Source: Bryoerythrophyllum caledonicum
Lineage: Eukaryota > Streptophyta > Bryopsida > Pottiales > Pottiaceae
Length of the DNA: 64,000 nt
NCBI GenBank assembly: GCA_963971425.1
Contig: OZ020515.1
Location: forward strand, 11,672,291 to 11,736,290
Direction: 5' to 3'
The translations under genes were made by a program, and so were the position numbers. Positions 22,073-31,439 of this stretch are shown one piece after another. The first letter of the stretch is position 1; every line of letters begins with the position of its first letter. Under the pieces are notes generated by a model, which saw only the letters and a program-made list of their open reading frames with translations, was not told the DNA's origin and ran no database searches.

Positions 22073-22852
22073 ATGAGCACACCACAAGAGCGAGCAACGA
22101 GGCCTTTTCACAAATTTTCTAGAAGCACAGGCGCTCCCCTGCGAGCTCTTCGGGCAAGACATTTTCTTGCACGGTTGCAAGAGTGCGGTGCGCATCTTGG
22201 AGACCAGGGCGTACGGTCCGCGTACCCATCTAGGGACAGAGTCTACAACAAAAATTTCCGCGACTCAAATATTGACATCAAAGCCCAACTCAAGATCATT
22301 GGCGGCACCTTTGTGGCTTGGCGTGCTCGAGACAAGGACCTCTTCTATCATCTCCACACGTGGGGAGACCTATATCACTGTTTGGTAAGAGAATGTCGCT
22401 GACGTGGTGTTCATCTTGTACTACAAGCCCACCGTAGGTATAGAGTCATAATCCAAAGTTATATGATTCAAAGCTAAATAGTAGTTTGTATGATTCAAAG
22501 CTAAATCTAAATAGTAGTGACTTAACATGATTTTAGGACTTGACCTAATAGTGGCGCGCCGCCACAACCCATAGACCCCCAATATTTGGAAGGACCTCCT
22601 TGTCCGTCCAATCAATTGCGCAGAGGGTTTGGGCGTTGAGGAGGGTTGCACTCCCCCAAGCTCTACGAGCGTGGGGGCGCGCCGCTGTTCTAAGGAACAC
22701 TCAAGGCTGGTGAAGTGATGAAGAATGCACTAAGAGACCTTCCCCAAAAGTGGACTAACCTCCGAGGATTTGACTCCCTCTTCCGCTTTGGCCTCATCAC
22801 CGACAAACATTACTCGTACAAAGCCCACTTAGAGTATGATGACAATGCCTAA
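22073..22852 (+). CDS. Hypothetical two-exon protein of unknown family
   Basis: Exon 22073-22384 (104 codons) ends at a good donor (TTTG|GTAAGA). A second exon, 22706-22852 (acceptor CACTCAAG|GCT), joins in frame and ends with TAA, giving about 152 aa. The C-terminal part (WRARDKDLFYHLHTWGDLY, then PQKWTNLRGFDSLFRFGLI) has the composition of real protein, but I recognise no family. The N-terminal 60 residues are Arg-rich and may not be coding. It could be a remnant of a larger gene or of a mobile element. The evidence is splice signals and composition only. Confidence 0.25.
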
Positions 22853-23016
22853 AGATCCTGTTAATGTTGTTAATCATGTTGATGTTGTTGGTGAATAAAG
22901 ACCCTGCTGATCTTGTTGATGCTTTGTTTTGTCAATCAAATATCCTTGTGATAAAGTGACTATGGTGCATTGAGCCTCGCTTGCAGTTTGTTGTAGACAA
23001 TTTTCTCTTTCCTTAA

Positions 23017-23293
23017 CCCTTTAAGGACTGTGAGGTATTCTAGCCGGAGAAAATCTACAACTATTGTAGATCACACACAATGGCACCTCTGCACTGGATA
23101 CATTTTAGCACAAAAAGTACGATTCCACTTCACGAAAATCACTTGCTTGCACCGATTGTTGTGGCAATGGCCTCAATAGATGCCCATCTTCCTCCACCTC
23201 TCAGTCATGGTATATTTTTTCCTTTGAGGTAGCACTTGATACAAAGGTTCTTGTGCCAAAACGACTCATACATGGTCGTTAGGCCGTAAAGGG
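23017..23293. mobile_element. Family B TTAA-flanked element, short copy
   Basis: This 277-bp segment is bounded by TTAA on both sides (23013-23016 and 23294-23297). The ends CCCTTTAAGGAC and CCCTTTACGGCC (right end read on the minus strand) form an imperfect terminal inverted repeat. It has no coding sequence. The termini resemble those of the larger copies at 39.3, 59.9 and 62.5 kb. Confidence 0.65.
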
Positions 23294-23839
23294 TTAACTA
23301 GCGATTGGTAGAATTGTTTGAGATCTTGAGGTGTACTACAGCTCTGTTAAATCAAGGAGCCCATGGTCTGAGTGCATATCTCCGTTATCCTCTCCGCAAG
23401 CTGGGATACTCTAAATTACGAAATGTGTAGTGAGTGTAAAGCATATATATTTTGTTTAAATATTTACACATACGGCCTGTATTCCTCATGTCATACCCTC
23501 ACGATGTTCCTGCACAGAGCCACAGAACATGATGCAAGTCTTCATCATCCATGACGCTTTCAATTTCCGGAGGTTCGAAGTTGGAATGATATGCAAAAAA
23601 AATAATGTACAAGAGGTGGGCCAGCTGGGGACCATGTCACATAGCGCTATCCGGCCTCAAAAATTCAGAACGCGACCTAGTGATGGAGAGTACGAAAAAT
23701 ATCACCGATGGATCCTACACTAAACAATCACCATGTGCTACTCTACAGAGCCCTGATTCTGCCTAAAAGAGAGTGTACAGCCTCGGATTTGGAGGCACTG
23801 GAGCTTTGCAATGTACAAAGAGCAGCAGGTGCAGTACTC

Positions 23840-24797
23840 TCAGCAGACTTGTTGCAGCGGCTGCGGCGTGTGGATGTCCCCTCGCCTGACACCATCAGAG
23901 AGTTGCATCGAGTCGAATACCTGCGGTGTTTGGAGATCCGCCGGCTTGGCCTCGTCGTCGGTGGCCATGAGGTCGGGAGAGGACGGCCGGGACGACGCTA
24001 GCTCCTCGTCGGTCACCATCGCAGCAGCAACACAGGCCTCCTCCTCGTCGTTCTTCTCTTCCTCTTCCCTCTCCTCCTCATCTGGACGAGGTGCCACAGC
24101 AGCGTATTCCTCCCCCATTTGCATGGCGTACGCGTCGTGCACAACCGGCGCTGCTGCCTCGGCGTGGAACACGATCGGGAACTTGGTGACGCGCGGCTTG
24201 TCCGCGAGAATGTTGCGCTGCACCTTCTCAATGAGCACCTTGGACGGCGGCTCCTCGCGCAGCGCCTCCTCCACGTAGTCGTTGCTCACGTAGTAGCCCA
24301 CGCGGATGAACTCCTGCCCCTGGTACGAGCACGTCAGCAGCAGCACTGTCACGCCGATGATGTCCTCCTCCGGAATCTTCGACAGCTCTGGCGGATCCGC
24401 CTGTTCGTCACAACTCAAAATCGTCACACTCCAAACCCTAAAAAACCCAAAGCATCGGGGGGGGGATATAAAGAAACGTACCTGGAAAACGAACCGGTAA
24501 TTCCCGACATTCACCGGCCCGACCAACACGCTCTCCAGCACCTGGTCATACTTCTCATCCTCCGCTGAACCAACGTAAATCAGCTTCCACTCAAGATCTG
24601 CAAACCCGAAACCCTAATCAGAACTCAGCTTCACCAAAAAAAAAAAAAAAAAAAAAACGAACCCCCAAATTACTCCACAAACACTTACCGTCCTTGAGCG
24701 GCAGCAGGCACTCGTACGAAATCTCGAACTGAAACGGATTCAGAAACATAGACGGATTGTCCAACACCGTCACGTTGGTCACGTTCACAGCACTCAT
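23840..24797 (-). CDS. ASF1: Histone chaperone ASF1
   Basis: Three exons on the minus strand (24797-24689, 24597-24482, 24400-23840) join in frame to 261 aa. The N-terminus has the ASF1 signature VLDNPSMFLNPFQFEI and then DLEWKLIYVGSAE. Residues 100-113 give the highly conserved SYQGQEFIRVGYYV strand of the H3-H4 binding face, and QRNILADKPRVTKF follows. The immunoglobulin-like core of about 155 residues is complete. It is followed by an acidic run (about 182-196) and a longer C-terminal tail than in Arabidopsis ASF1 proteins (196-218 aa). ASF1 carries H3-H4 dimers to CAF-1 and HIRA for nucleosome assembly in the nucleus. Upstream lie several E2F-like sites, fitting S-phase expression. A run of about 23 A lies in intron 1. 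Confidence 0.95.
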
Positions 24798-24997
24798 GAT
24801 GAAAAACAGCTCTCAAACTCAAATCACACACAAATCACGACGCAATTTACAGCAGCTCGACTCCAACACTCCAATCCTCACAAGAGAGACGAGAATTCTC
24901 ACAAGAATCACTACTATTGAAGGGAGTGCGAGAGAGGAAGAGGGTGAGAATGAAGAATGGGAAGCGGAAGACGTTGCGGTGAGGTTTTGGGGCGAAA

Positions 24998-25100
24998 TTG
25001 GCCGCGGGAACGGACACCTTTGAAATTAGCCGCGGGAACGGACGCCTTTGGGGCGCGGGAAGGGAGGGAGGTGGCGGGAGCGAGACAAGCCGCGGGAAAT
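24998..25100 (-). promoter_or_regulatory. E2F-like site cluster upstream of ASF1
   Basis: The minus-strand promoter contains TTTCCCGC (plus-strand GCGGGAAA at 25092-25099), a perfect plant E2F consensus. Near-matches GCGGGAA occur at about 25004, 25032 and 25055. Two of them lie in a roughly 28-bp tandem duplication (GCCGCGGGAACGGAC... twice). They lie about 200-300 bp before the ASF1 start codon. Arabidopsis ASF1 genes are reported E2F targets, so the role is plausible but unproven here. Confidence 0.6.
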
Positions 25101-25211
25101 GGCTGGCAACGAAGTTCAAAAGGAGTGACGGACTCGTTAATTGATCATTCTTTTCCATTCTTCCTATTTGCTTATGAAATGAACAGAATTCATTCATAGA
25201 GAATTCCAGGG

Positions 25212-25426
25212 CTTAACCTTCAGTCGGGAACCGTATCTACAGGCATCTATTTTACTTTGTAGAATACAAGAAAATGTATTATTGTTTCGCACGACTCGCA
25301 CCTTTGGATTGAAGATTCTTCAACTCACATCTTTCAGTTGGAGGTCATTTTAATATCTTAATCTTATCATGTTCGAATACAACATTATACATGTGGCCAC
25401 TAGTGGCACCTTCTAATGTTTATTGG
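25212..25426 (+). mobile_element. Family A MITE, copy 3
   Basis: This copy aligns over its whole length with copy 1 (GGGAACCGTATCTAC, CCTTTGGATTGAAGATTCTT, TAGTGGCACC). Its left end reads CTTAACCTTCAGTC and its right end TAATGTTTATTGG. It abuts copy 4 head to tail, sharing the TTAA between them. Confidence 0.7.
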
Positions 25427-25649
25427 TTAAACTTCTGTCGGGAATTGTATCTACAGACACATATACTACTTTGTAGGATACAAAAAAGTGTGTTAAATTT
25501 TAAAAAGACATACACCTTTGGGTTGAAGATTCTTCAATTAACATCTTTCAATTGGTGGTCATTTCAATATTTGGACCTTATCATGTTCAAATACAACACT
25601 ATTCATGTAGAATATTGTGGCCACTAGTGGCACCTTCTTACGTTCAAGC
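25427..25649 (+). mobile_element. Family A MITE, copy 4
   Basis: This diverged copy is in direct tandem with copy 3. The junction TTAA (25427-25430) serves as the end of one and the start of the other. It has the internal family lines and a worn right end (CTTACGTTCAAG). Confidence 0.7.
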
Positions 25650-25784
25650 CTCTAAGGCCAAGCAAAGCGATTCTAGTTATCTCCAGAATTTCAGCGATGT
25701 AGCAAGCGGGAAGATTTTGGCGTCCGAGTCTACCCTCTGCCTACATCCCGGAGATTTTGGAGACGACAAGAATCCGATCACTCG

Positions 25785-26001
25785 GCCTTAAAGATGCCGT
25801 TGGTGGCCATTGTATTCTACATGTATGGTGTCGTATTTCAACATGATAAGGTTCACATATTGAAATGACCTCCGAATGAAACATGTTAGTTGAACAATCT
25901 TCATCCCAAAGGTGTGTGTCTTGTTGAACTTTAATATATTTTTGTATTCTACAGAGTAGTATATGTGTCTGTAGATACGGTTCTCAACTAACGTTTAAGG
26001 C
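25785..26001 (-). mobile_element. Family A MITE, copy 5
   Basis: This is an inverted copy with ends GCCTTAAA and TTTAAGGC and the internal lines TGTATGGTGTCGTATT and ATCCCAAAGGTGTG. It lies 136 bp from copy 4 in opposite orientation, so copies 4 and 5 can fold into a hairpin. Confidence 0.7.
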
Positions 26002-26459
26002 TTACCACTAAAAGGTTTGTAGAGGACCATATGTAGGCACTTCAGGCAAGTTGTTAGCTTTCAAACAGATATCTTGATCTCCAATCAATGCAAGCAGTGG
26101 CAAATGACAATGATTTTTGTGAAGTGGGGTCACCATGAAATGTAGATGATGTTTTGCATAATCTCTTCTACTTGTAAATTCTACCAGGCCCTCATGGTTG
26201 ACTTAGGCATTAAAGAGTTAAGAGATGATCAAGAATTCCCCTACACGTCTTCCAAGCCATTTTGTTCTCTTTATGTGGTTGTGTTTATATCATTATAAGA
26301 AAACAAATATAGATATTCGTTGTCTTGAACAAGGCAAGGACAGTCCTTAGTGACATACTAATGATTTTTATATCTAGATTTGTAGCTTTTATTTTAAATT
26401 GTTATAATTTGTCACTAGAAAATTAAAATAAATAAACTTGGTGGATTATTCATCTTAGA

Positions 26460-26680
26460 CCTTAAACATCTAAACGGCCCCTGGTGGCCTTTGTAATCTA
26501 CTGCATGGTGTTGTATTTGAACATGATAAGGTTCAAATATTGAAAAGAACTTCAAATGAAAGATATTAGTTGGAGAATTTTCAATCCAAAGGTGTCAATC
26601 TTGCTAAACTTTAATAAAAATTTTGTATACAACAGAGTATAATACGTGCCTATATATACAATTTCCAACCAACATTTAAG
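26460..26680 (-). mobile_element. Family A MITE, copy 6
   Basis: This is an inverted and more diverged copy with ends CTTAAACATCTAAA and ACATTTAAG. It shares the GGTGTTGTATTTGAACATGATAAGG-type interior. It is AT-enriched relative to copy 1. Confidence 0.65.
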
Positions 26681-27448
26681 TGTTGAAGATCAAGGAATTA
26701 TGGTATGGTAAGGACACTTGATGAAAGAGGATTGTTATCAAATGTAAAGAATTATTGACAAATAGAGGTATCTTTGAAGTTAAGTAAATCATTAACTAGA
26801 TACACCATATTTTGGTTTATAATATTATAGTTATAATAATAAATATAATAATTATCATTTTATCATTTATTCTAGATAGTTATTATGTTTAATAAAGGAA
26901 TATGGTGGTCTATAATTTATCATTCTTTGATTATGTACTTTGTTAAAGAATTTGGTGGTCTCTAAACTCAAGTCATAGTAGTTTTAAAGGTCTTTGAGAG
27001 GGGAGAAAGAAGTTCCATGAGATATTATCTATATTAGATGCCTTTCTTCCTTTCGACTTAATTTTAGAAAAGTAGAGAATTGTACACAATTTATTTTATT
27101 GATTCAAAATATATTGATAGAGGAATATTTTATTTTTCACTTTGATTGTCTTTAAGAATAATCCTCGTTCCACAATTCCTACTAATATTATTGTTATTTA
27201 CTTTAGATATCCGTCATTTACTTTATATACTTAGGATAATACCGAGAAGAGTATTGCCATGTGTCATCACCGGACTTACCCCAACCCCTTTTATAATTTA
27301 ATAACTAATATACTAACCCGTTGTCTCCAACAAGCAATGGAAGTTTAGGTAAGTTAACTAAATTTGAAAAATAAAAGTAAATGCTACATGTTGCCGCCTC
27401 CTATGACGGGTATCACATAGATTTCACATGACACCCATAGGGCTTTTC
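26681..27448. other. AT-rich spacer
   Basis: AT-rich DNA without a supported gene. No repeat ends are recognised. Confidence 0.5.
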
Positions 27449-27640
27449 TCTTATTATAAAAGAACTAGTGGGGTACCCTTGTCCTCCGGACACAACATTT
27501 TTTTGTATTGAGTCCCCACCTCCCCGTCCCCTAGCCCTTTCCCTCCAATCCATCGCCCCCCCCTGTCCTTGTCCCCCCATCCCTGTCCCCCATCCCCAGT
27601 CCCCCGTCCCCTGTCCCCATCATCGTCATGTATTTCGTCC
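27449..27640 (-). repeat. Left inverted GC-rich terminal block
   Basis: It begins TCTTATTATAAAAGAACTAG and continues as a C-rich stretch of CCCCGTCC and CCCCATCC variants. It is the near-identical inverse of 30525-30709. On the minus strand it ends with a small hairpin (TGTCC GGA GGACA), 11 nt, then CTAG|T, the form of a Helitron 3' terminus. Confidence 0.7.
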
Positions 27641-27848
27641 CCAAATTTCTCATCCTGTATTCTTTTATAATAAGAGATACATGATGAGAAATCTGTCTAA
27701 TGGATGAATATGTCGGATGAAAACTGTCTGTCAAGTGGATGAACGCGTCGAGTTTGGATGAATAACAGGTCGCAGTTAGGGTTTCTTACAGTGTCGTAGA
27801 GGAGTGTGACCTCAAAATTCACCACGAACTAAGAGCTCAACGCCGTAC

Positions 27849-28160
27849 CTTAGGCGTGTCCCGATTGGAATGCAATGCCAGTGAACTATCTCCGTGCTCA
27901 GCAGCAGCAACAGCTCTAAACATGACATTATTCCGAGCTGGAGGTCGAAAAGAGACCCAGAACTTCACTCTAGCAGACTGGGGATGAAGAACAGGGGAAG
28001 AAAGCGCCGAGATAAGATGCTGCAAACCCTGCACTTGGAGCACGCAACATGCCATCGCCGCAGCTCGAGTGACTGAACAACGAAACCTCAGACTCCTACG
28101 ATGATATCCACTGTGAGTCCGGGCGCATCCACATGATTCTATTGCAATCGCACGACGCAA
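27849..28160 (-). pseudogene. Orphan transit-peptide-like first exon
   Basis: On the minus strand an exon-like reading starts with an ATG at 28160 or, more typically, at 28055. It runs to a donor CCTAAG|GTACGG at 27849/27848. From 28055 it gives 69 codons, Ala/Ser/Arg/Pro-rich and low in acidic residues until near its end (AVAAAEHGDSS), like a plastid or mitochondrial presequence. No downstream exon is found to the left, where the GC-rich terminal block begins about 210 bp away. It is best read as a captured or truncated gene start. The function of the mature protein is unknown. Confidence 0.4.
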
Positions 28161-28896
28161 ATCCCAATCGCAGAGTCATGAGCTCATGATGAGATCATTG
28201 ACTGCACAACATCAATCGACCCCTTGAAACCCTAATCTCAAACGTTGTGAAAGCCTTCGGCGCCGTGTCGGCGTTGCTGCAGGAGTCGGAGAGCAAGGAG
28301 TAATCGCCCCAGGTTTACGACCGAGACGTGGTGGAGGTGAGATTAGGATTTGAGTATTGGTTTCTGACTCATTCTACGCATCAACAAGCTCTTAGTGTTT
28401 GAGATGTGGGCTTTGCATGGCTGGGAACCTGATTTCCTCATCCACTACCTTTGTTTTATGTCTGCTAAACCACTCCCAGGGCGTCAACTTCCCATGTTTT
28501 TCTGAACCTTGAAGTGGATAGTAAACCAGCCATTTCAAGAGATGATGTTTTGTATGTGATTAGTTACATGTTTCATGGTGTTGCAGGTCACTACTGAGAA
28601 GGAAGAGCGCGTTTCTTCCTACGTCTACACCGTTCACTGAATATAGTGTGGAGGTATAGGTAATGTGGATGAAAATTGAGGTGGACCACATCAATTCTAG
28701 TTTTGGATGAAAATTGATGTGGACCACATCAATTTTGGTTATTAATATAGTATTAATATGTTATTGTTATATATGTTATTATTATATATAATATTAACAT
28801 TATAATATATGTTATGTTATTCATATATGTTATTATTATGTTATTATTATGTTATTATTATATTATTATGTTAATATTATATTCTGTTATATTATA

Positions 28897-29542
28897 CTAG
28901 GGTTGGTACCCGTCATCCTGACGGGGAGAGCGGAGGGTGGTGTGTTAAAGTTACATTTGCATGTTTTTTATTTTAAAACCTATAAGCTCGAATCGAATCT
29001 AAATCGAATCAAGTCCATTCCCCGTTGTCATCCACTGACCGGGGCAATCCCAAGTTAAATAAACATATGTAAATGCAAAAATAAAATTTACCCATTATAT
29101 ATGCATTATGTACTATATATACCTACTATTTACTTTAAATACCCATTATTTATTTTATATACGTGTTATTGTCTTTAGATAACTATCATTTATTTTATGT
29201 ACCCGAGGTAGTACATTGTGTAGTTTCATTATGTTGGAAATTATGGTTTTATTTTCTATTTTTGATACATAATACAATTTCAAAACTCAATAAGCCAAAT
29301 TTGAATAAAAGGGCACTATAAAGGTTTCCTCCAAAGGGCACAATAAAGGATTCCTCCAAAGGGCCCTACAAAGGTTTCGTCCAAAGGGCACTATAAGGGA
29401 TTCCTCCAAAGGGCACATATGGAGGATTCTTTCAAAGTTCACATTCAATTCAAAAGGCACATTTGATTCAAATGGCAATTCCAAAGGTCATGTGACCGGG
29501 AGCGGCGGACGGACAGACATTGACGCCTATTATATAAGTAGA
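28897..29542 (-). mobile_element. Non-autonomous Helitron
   Basis: On the minus strand it begins TCTACTTATATAATAGGCGT (5' TC at 29542). It ends with a perfect hairpin (CCCGTCA GGA TGACGGG), 8 nt, then CTAG at 28900-28897. The flanking bases are A before TC and T after CTAG, the A|T insertion site of Helitrons. It is about 646 bp with no Rep/helicase coding, hence non-autonomous. It sits inside AT-rich MITE sequence, so it is the youngest layer of the nest. Confidence 0.85.
29305..29435. repeat. About 34-bp tandem repeat in the Helitron
   Basis: Four to five units of 'tcctccaaagggcacaataaaggat' type lie head to tail, then decay into single 'ttcaaa...gcac' lines. Internal minisatellites are common in plant Helitrons. 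Confidence 0.7.
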
Positions 29543-30057
29543 TTATAATATTATGTTTATATTCTTATGTTATAAAATAATATTATTATGTTATATTATT
29601 TTATTATGTTATTATATTATTATGTTATTATTATGTTATTATATTATAATTTTGGTTTTGAGTAGAACTTGTCAAAACTTATCCACATCAATTCCCGTGT
29701 CTTGTATTTTGAAACAAGCCACACTATTTCTAATGGACATGATTTGATGTGGATGGAAAATTGAAGTGGACCACTTTAATTTGCGTTTAATGAAATTAGT
29801 GTAGGAAATTTCAAATAGTCTAGTCTACACTATATTCAGGGAACGGTGTACCACATCCCGGACGTCGAGGTCTCCAACCCGGTTCCCAAAGGAGACTGGC
29901 TGTAGCGCTCTCATTAACTATGTGGAGTTGCCATGTTTAGATGTGGAGTTTCGATTGTAATATACATAGTCTATCAGGGTTTGTTTAAAGAGTCTCTGGC
30001 ATTCATGTCGTTTGTGGTGCTACATGTTTGAGGTTTCTAACATGTATTATGAAAAGC

Positions 30058-30190
30058 TAAAAGTTAGGATTTTGGATAAAAGGACGGGGCGGGGATGGAG
30101 ACGGGGGACGGGGGACGGGGGTCGGGGGATGGAGGACGGGGGAGGGGACAAGGTGGGGACTCAATCCAAAAAAATGTTGTGTCCGGAGGA
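30058..30190 (+). repeat. Middle GC-rich block (third copy)
   Basis: The same GGGGACGGGG-type tract and the GGTGGGGACTCAAT...TGTTGTGTCCGGAGGACA line as the terminal blocks occur here, but the CTAGT terminus is replaced by GGGTAACGCATCG. It is a partial copy in the orientation of the right block. Confidence 0.65.
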
Positions 30191-30256
30191 CATGGGTAAC
30201 GCATCGATGAAAAACGCAGGTTGGATGGATGAACGCGCCGATGAAAAACGCTTTTG

Positions 30257-30507
30257 GATGAAAAGCTAATCGTTAGGGTTTTCGATAAAATGAAAAGCTA
30301 AAAGTTAGGGTTTTGGATAAAATGAAAAGCTTAAAGTTAGGGTGCGGATCAAATGATAAGCTAAAAGTTAGGGTTTTGGATAAAATGAAAAGCTAAAAGT
30401 TAGGGTGTGGATAAAATGAAAAGCTTAAAGTTAGGGTGCGGATCAAATGATAAGCTAAAAGTTAGGGTGTGGATAAAATAAAAAGCTAACAGTTAGGGTT
30501 TCGGTTA
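30257..30507 (+). repeat. 31-32-bp minisatellite with TTAGGG
   Basis: About eight units of AAAAGCTAAAAGTTAGGGTT followed by TTGGATAAAATG occur, alternating between variants with TTTTGG and GTGCGG or GTGTGG. The variants repeat in a higher-order pattern of two to three units. It directly precedes the right GC-rich block, and a single unit also precedes the middle block at about 30050. Confidence 0.8.
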
Positions 30508-30524
30508 AAAAGACTGGACGGGGA

Positions 30525-30709
30525 CGGGACGGGGATGGGGACGGGGACGAGGACGGGGACAGGGGACGGGGGATGGGGGATGGGGGGACAAGGACAGGGG
30601 GGGCGATGGATTGGAGGGAAAGGGCTAGGGGACGGGGAGGTGGGGACTCAACACAAAAAAATGTTGTGTCCAGAGGACAGGGGTACCCTACTAGTATTAT
30701 ATAAAAGAT
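30525..30709 (+). repeat. Right inverted GC-rich terminal block
   Basis: This is the inverse of 27449-27640. Both contain the same CTCAACACAAAAAAATGTTG-type line and G-rich core. On the plus strand it ends with hairpin TGTCC AGA GGACA, 11 nt, then CTAG|T at 30691-30695. The following bases (ATTATATAAAAGAT) resemble, inverted, the outer edge of the left block. Confidence 0.7.
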
Positions 30710-31439
30710 AAGGAAAGGGATAGTGGAGTAGAAGAGAGGAGAGAGCTAGAGAGAGATTATATAGAGAGAAGAAGAGAAGATAAAGATAACAAGATAAAAT
30801 AAGATTGATACATGATATATTTATATCCATAATTAATTTAATACACATGTTATTCAATTTAGATACCCATAATTTATCCAAGATGCTTAGCTTTATAAAA
30901 TAAAAGTATTGAATTGAACGTCCATGTATTGAGGTCATTTTTTTGCTATGAATACCAAGCGTTTTTTTTGTGGCACAACCTCAGTTGATCCATGTAGAGA
31001 GTAGAGTCAGCCACGTCTATATTTACAAAAGGTTATGGGCCCACTATGGAACATTCAGAGTCTCATATCTCACTTTGAACAACATCACGGATAATAGAGA
31101 AGTCAATTCTCCTACCATGCACAACCTTTGATCTTCGACCATTTTCTCTTTGTCTTGATCTGCATCAGGGCATTGAAGACGAGTTTGTGTCACTAGAAAG
31201 AGGGTAAGACCGCGAACACATCGAAGCCCACCAAAGCTCGGATCAAAATTGCGAGCACCCACAACAGGCTATTGAATGCCTAGCAGCACTTTTTGAGTGC
31301 TTGTAGCATCTTTTTGAGTGACTGCAACACAACACATTGATTGCTTGAGCATCAAGCGATTACAATATTGGAGACACACAACCTACATGGTTAACCCCAA
31401 ATGTATTTGAGGAGGTTATCAATATATGCAGCCCTACAA
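30710..31439. other. Spacer without recognised features
   Basis: A GA-rich stretch (about 30715-30790) is followed by AT-rich and then ordinary DNA. No gene is supported. Confidence 0.5.

Larger units (their letters stand above)
28628..29848. mobile_element. TA-flanked MITE carrying a nested Helitron
   Basis: The ends CACCGTTCACTGAATATAGT and, inverted, CACCGTTCCCTGAATATAGT form a terminal inverted repeat of about 24 bp with one or two mismatches. Both sides are flanked by TA, the duplication typical of Tc1/mariner-Stowaway elements. Without the Helitron it is about 575 bp, AT-rich, with ATTATGTT low-complexity runs and short GTGGACCAC lines near both ends. Joining the exon at one TA restores a continuous reading frame in the host fragment, which supports the boundaries. 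Confidence 0.75.
28313..29905 (+). pseudogene. GGCT/AIG2-like gene fragment split by a MITE
   Basis: An exon of 8 codons (28313-28336, VYDRDVVE) has a donor GAG|GTGAGA. A second exon starts at 28587 after TTGCAG, reads VTTEKEERVSSYVY and is cut at a TA (28626-28627) by a MITE. After the MITE (from 29849) the frame resumes as HIPDVEVSNPVPKGDWL and stops at 29903-29905. The pattern 'Y.R..V.V.T......YVY...GDW' loosely resembles the C-terminus of gamma-glutamylcyclotransferase/AIG2-like proteins. A stop codon just upstream (TAA at about 28301) shows that the fragment is not a working gene. The family match is weak; the interruption itself is clear. Confidence 0.45.

Noticed and set aside
24630-24660. 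Poly(A) run near ASF1 as a sign of a retrocopy
   Set aside because: It lies in intron 1 of a gene with intact introns, so it is a simple A run and not a retrocopy tail.
26150-26222. A further family B copy ending in GCATTAAAGAGTTAAGAG
   Set aside because: One end resembles the short copy at 23.0 kb, but no matching partner end or clean TTAA pair could be found.
30691-30709. ATTATATAAAAGA beside the composite ends as an 11-bp Mutator-type target duplication
   Set aside because: A similar string also occurs inverted inside the left block near 27660, so it is more likely element sequence than a duplication; left open in the findings.
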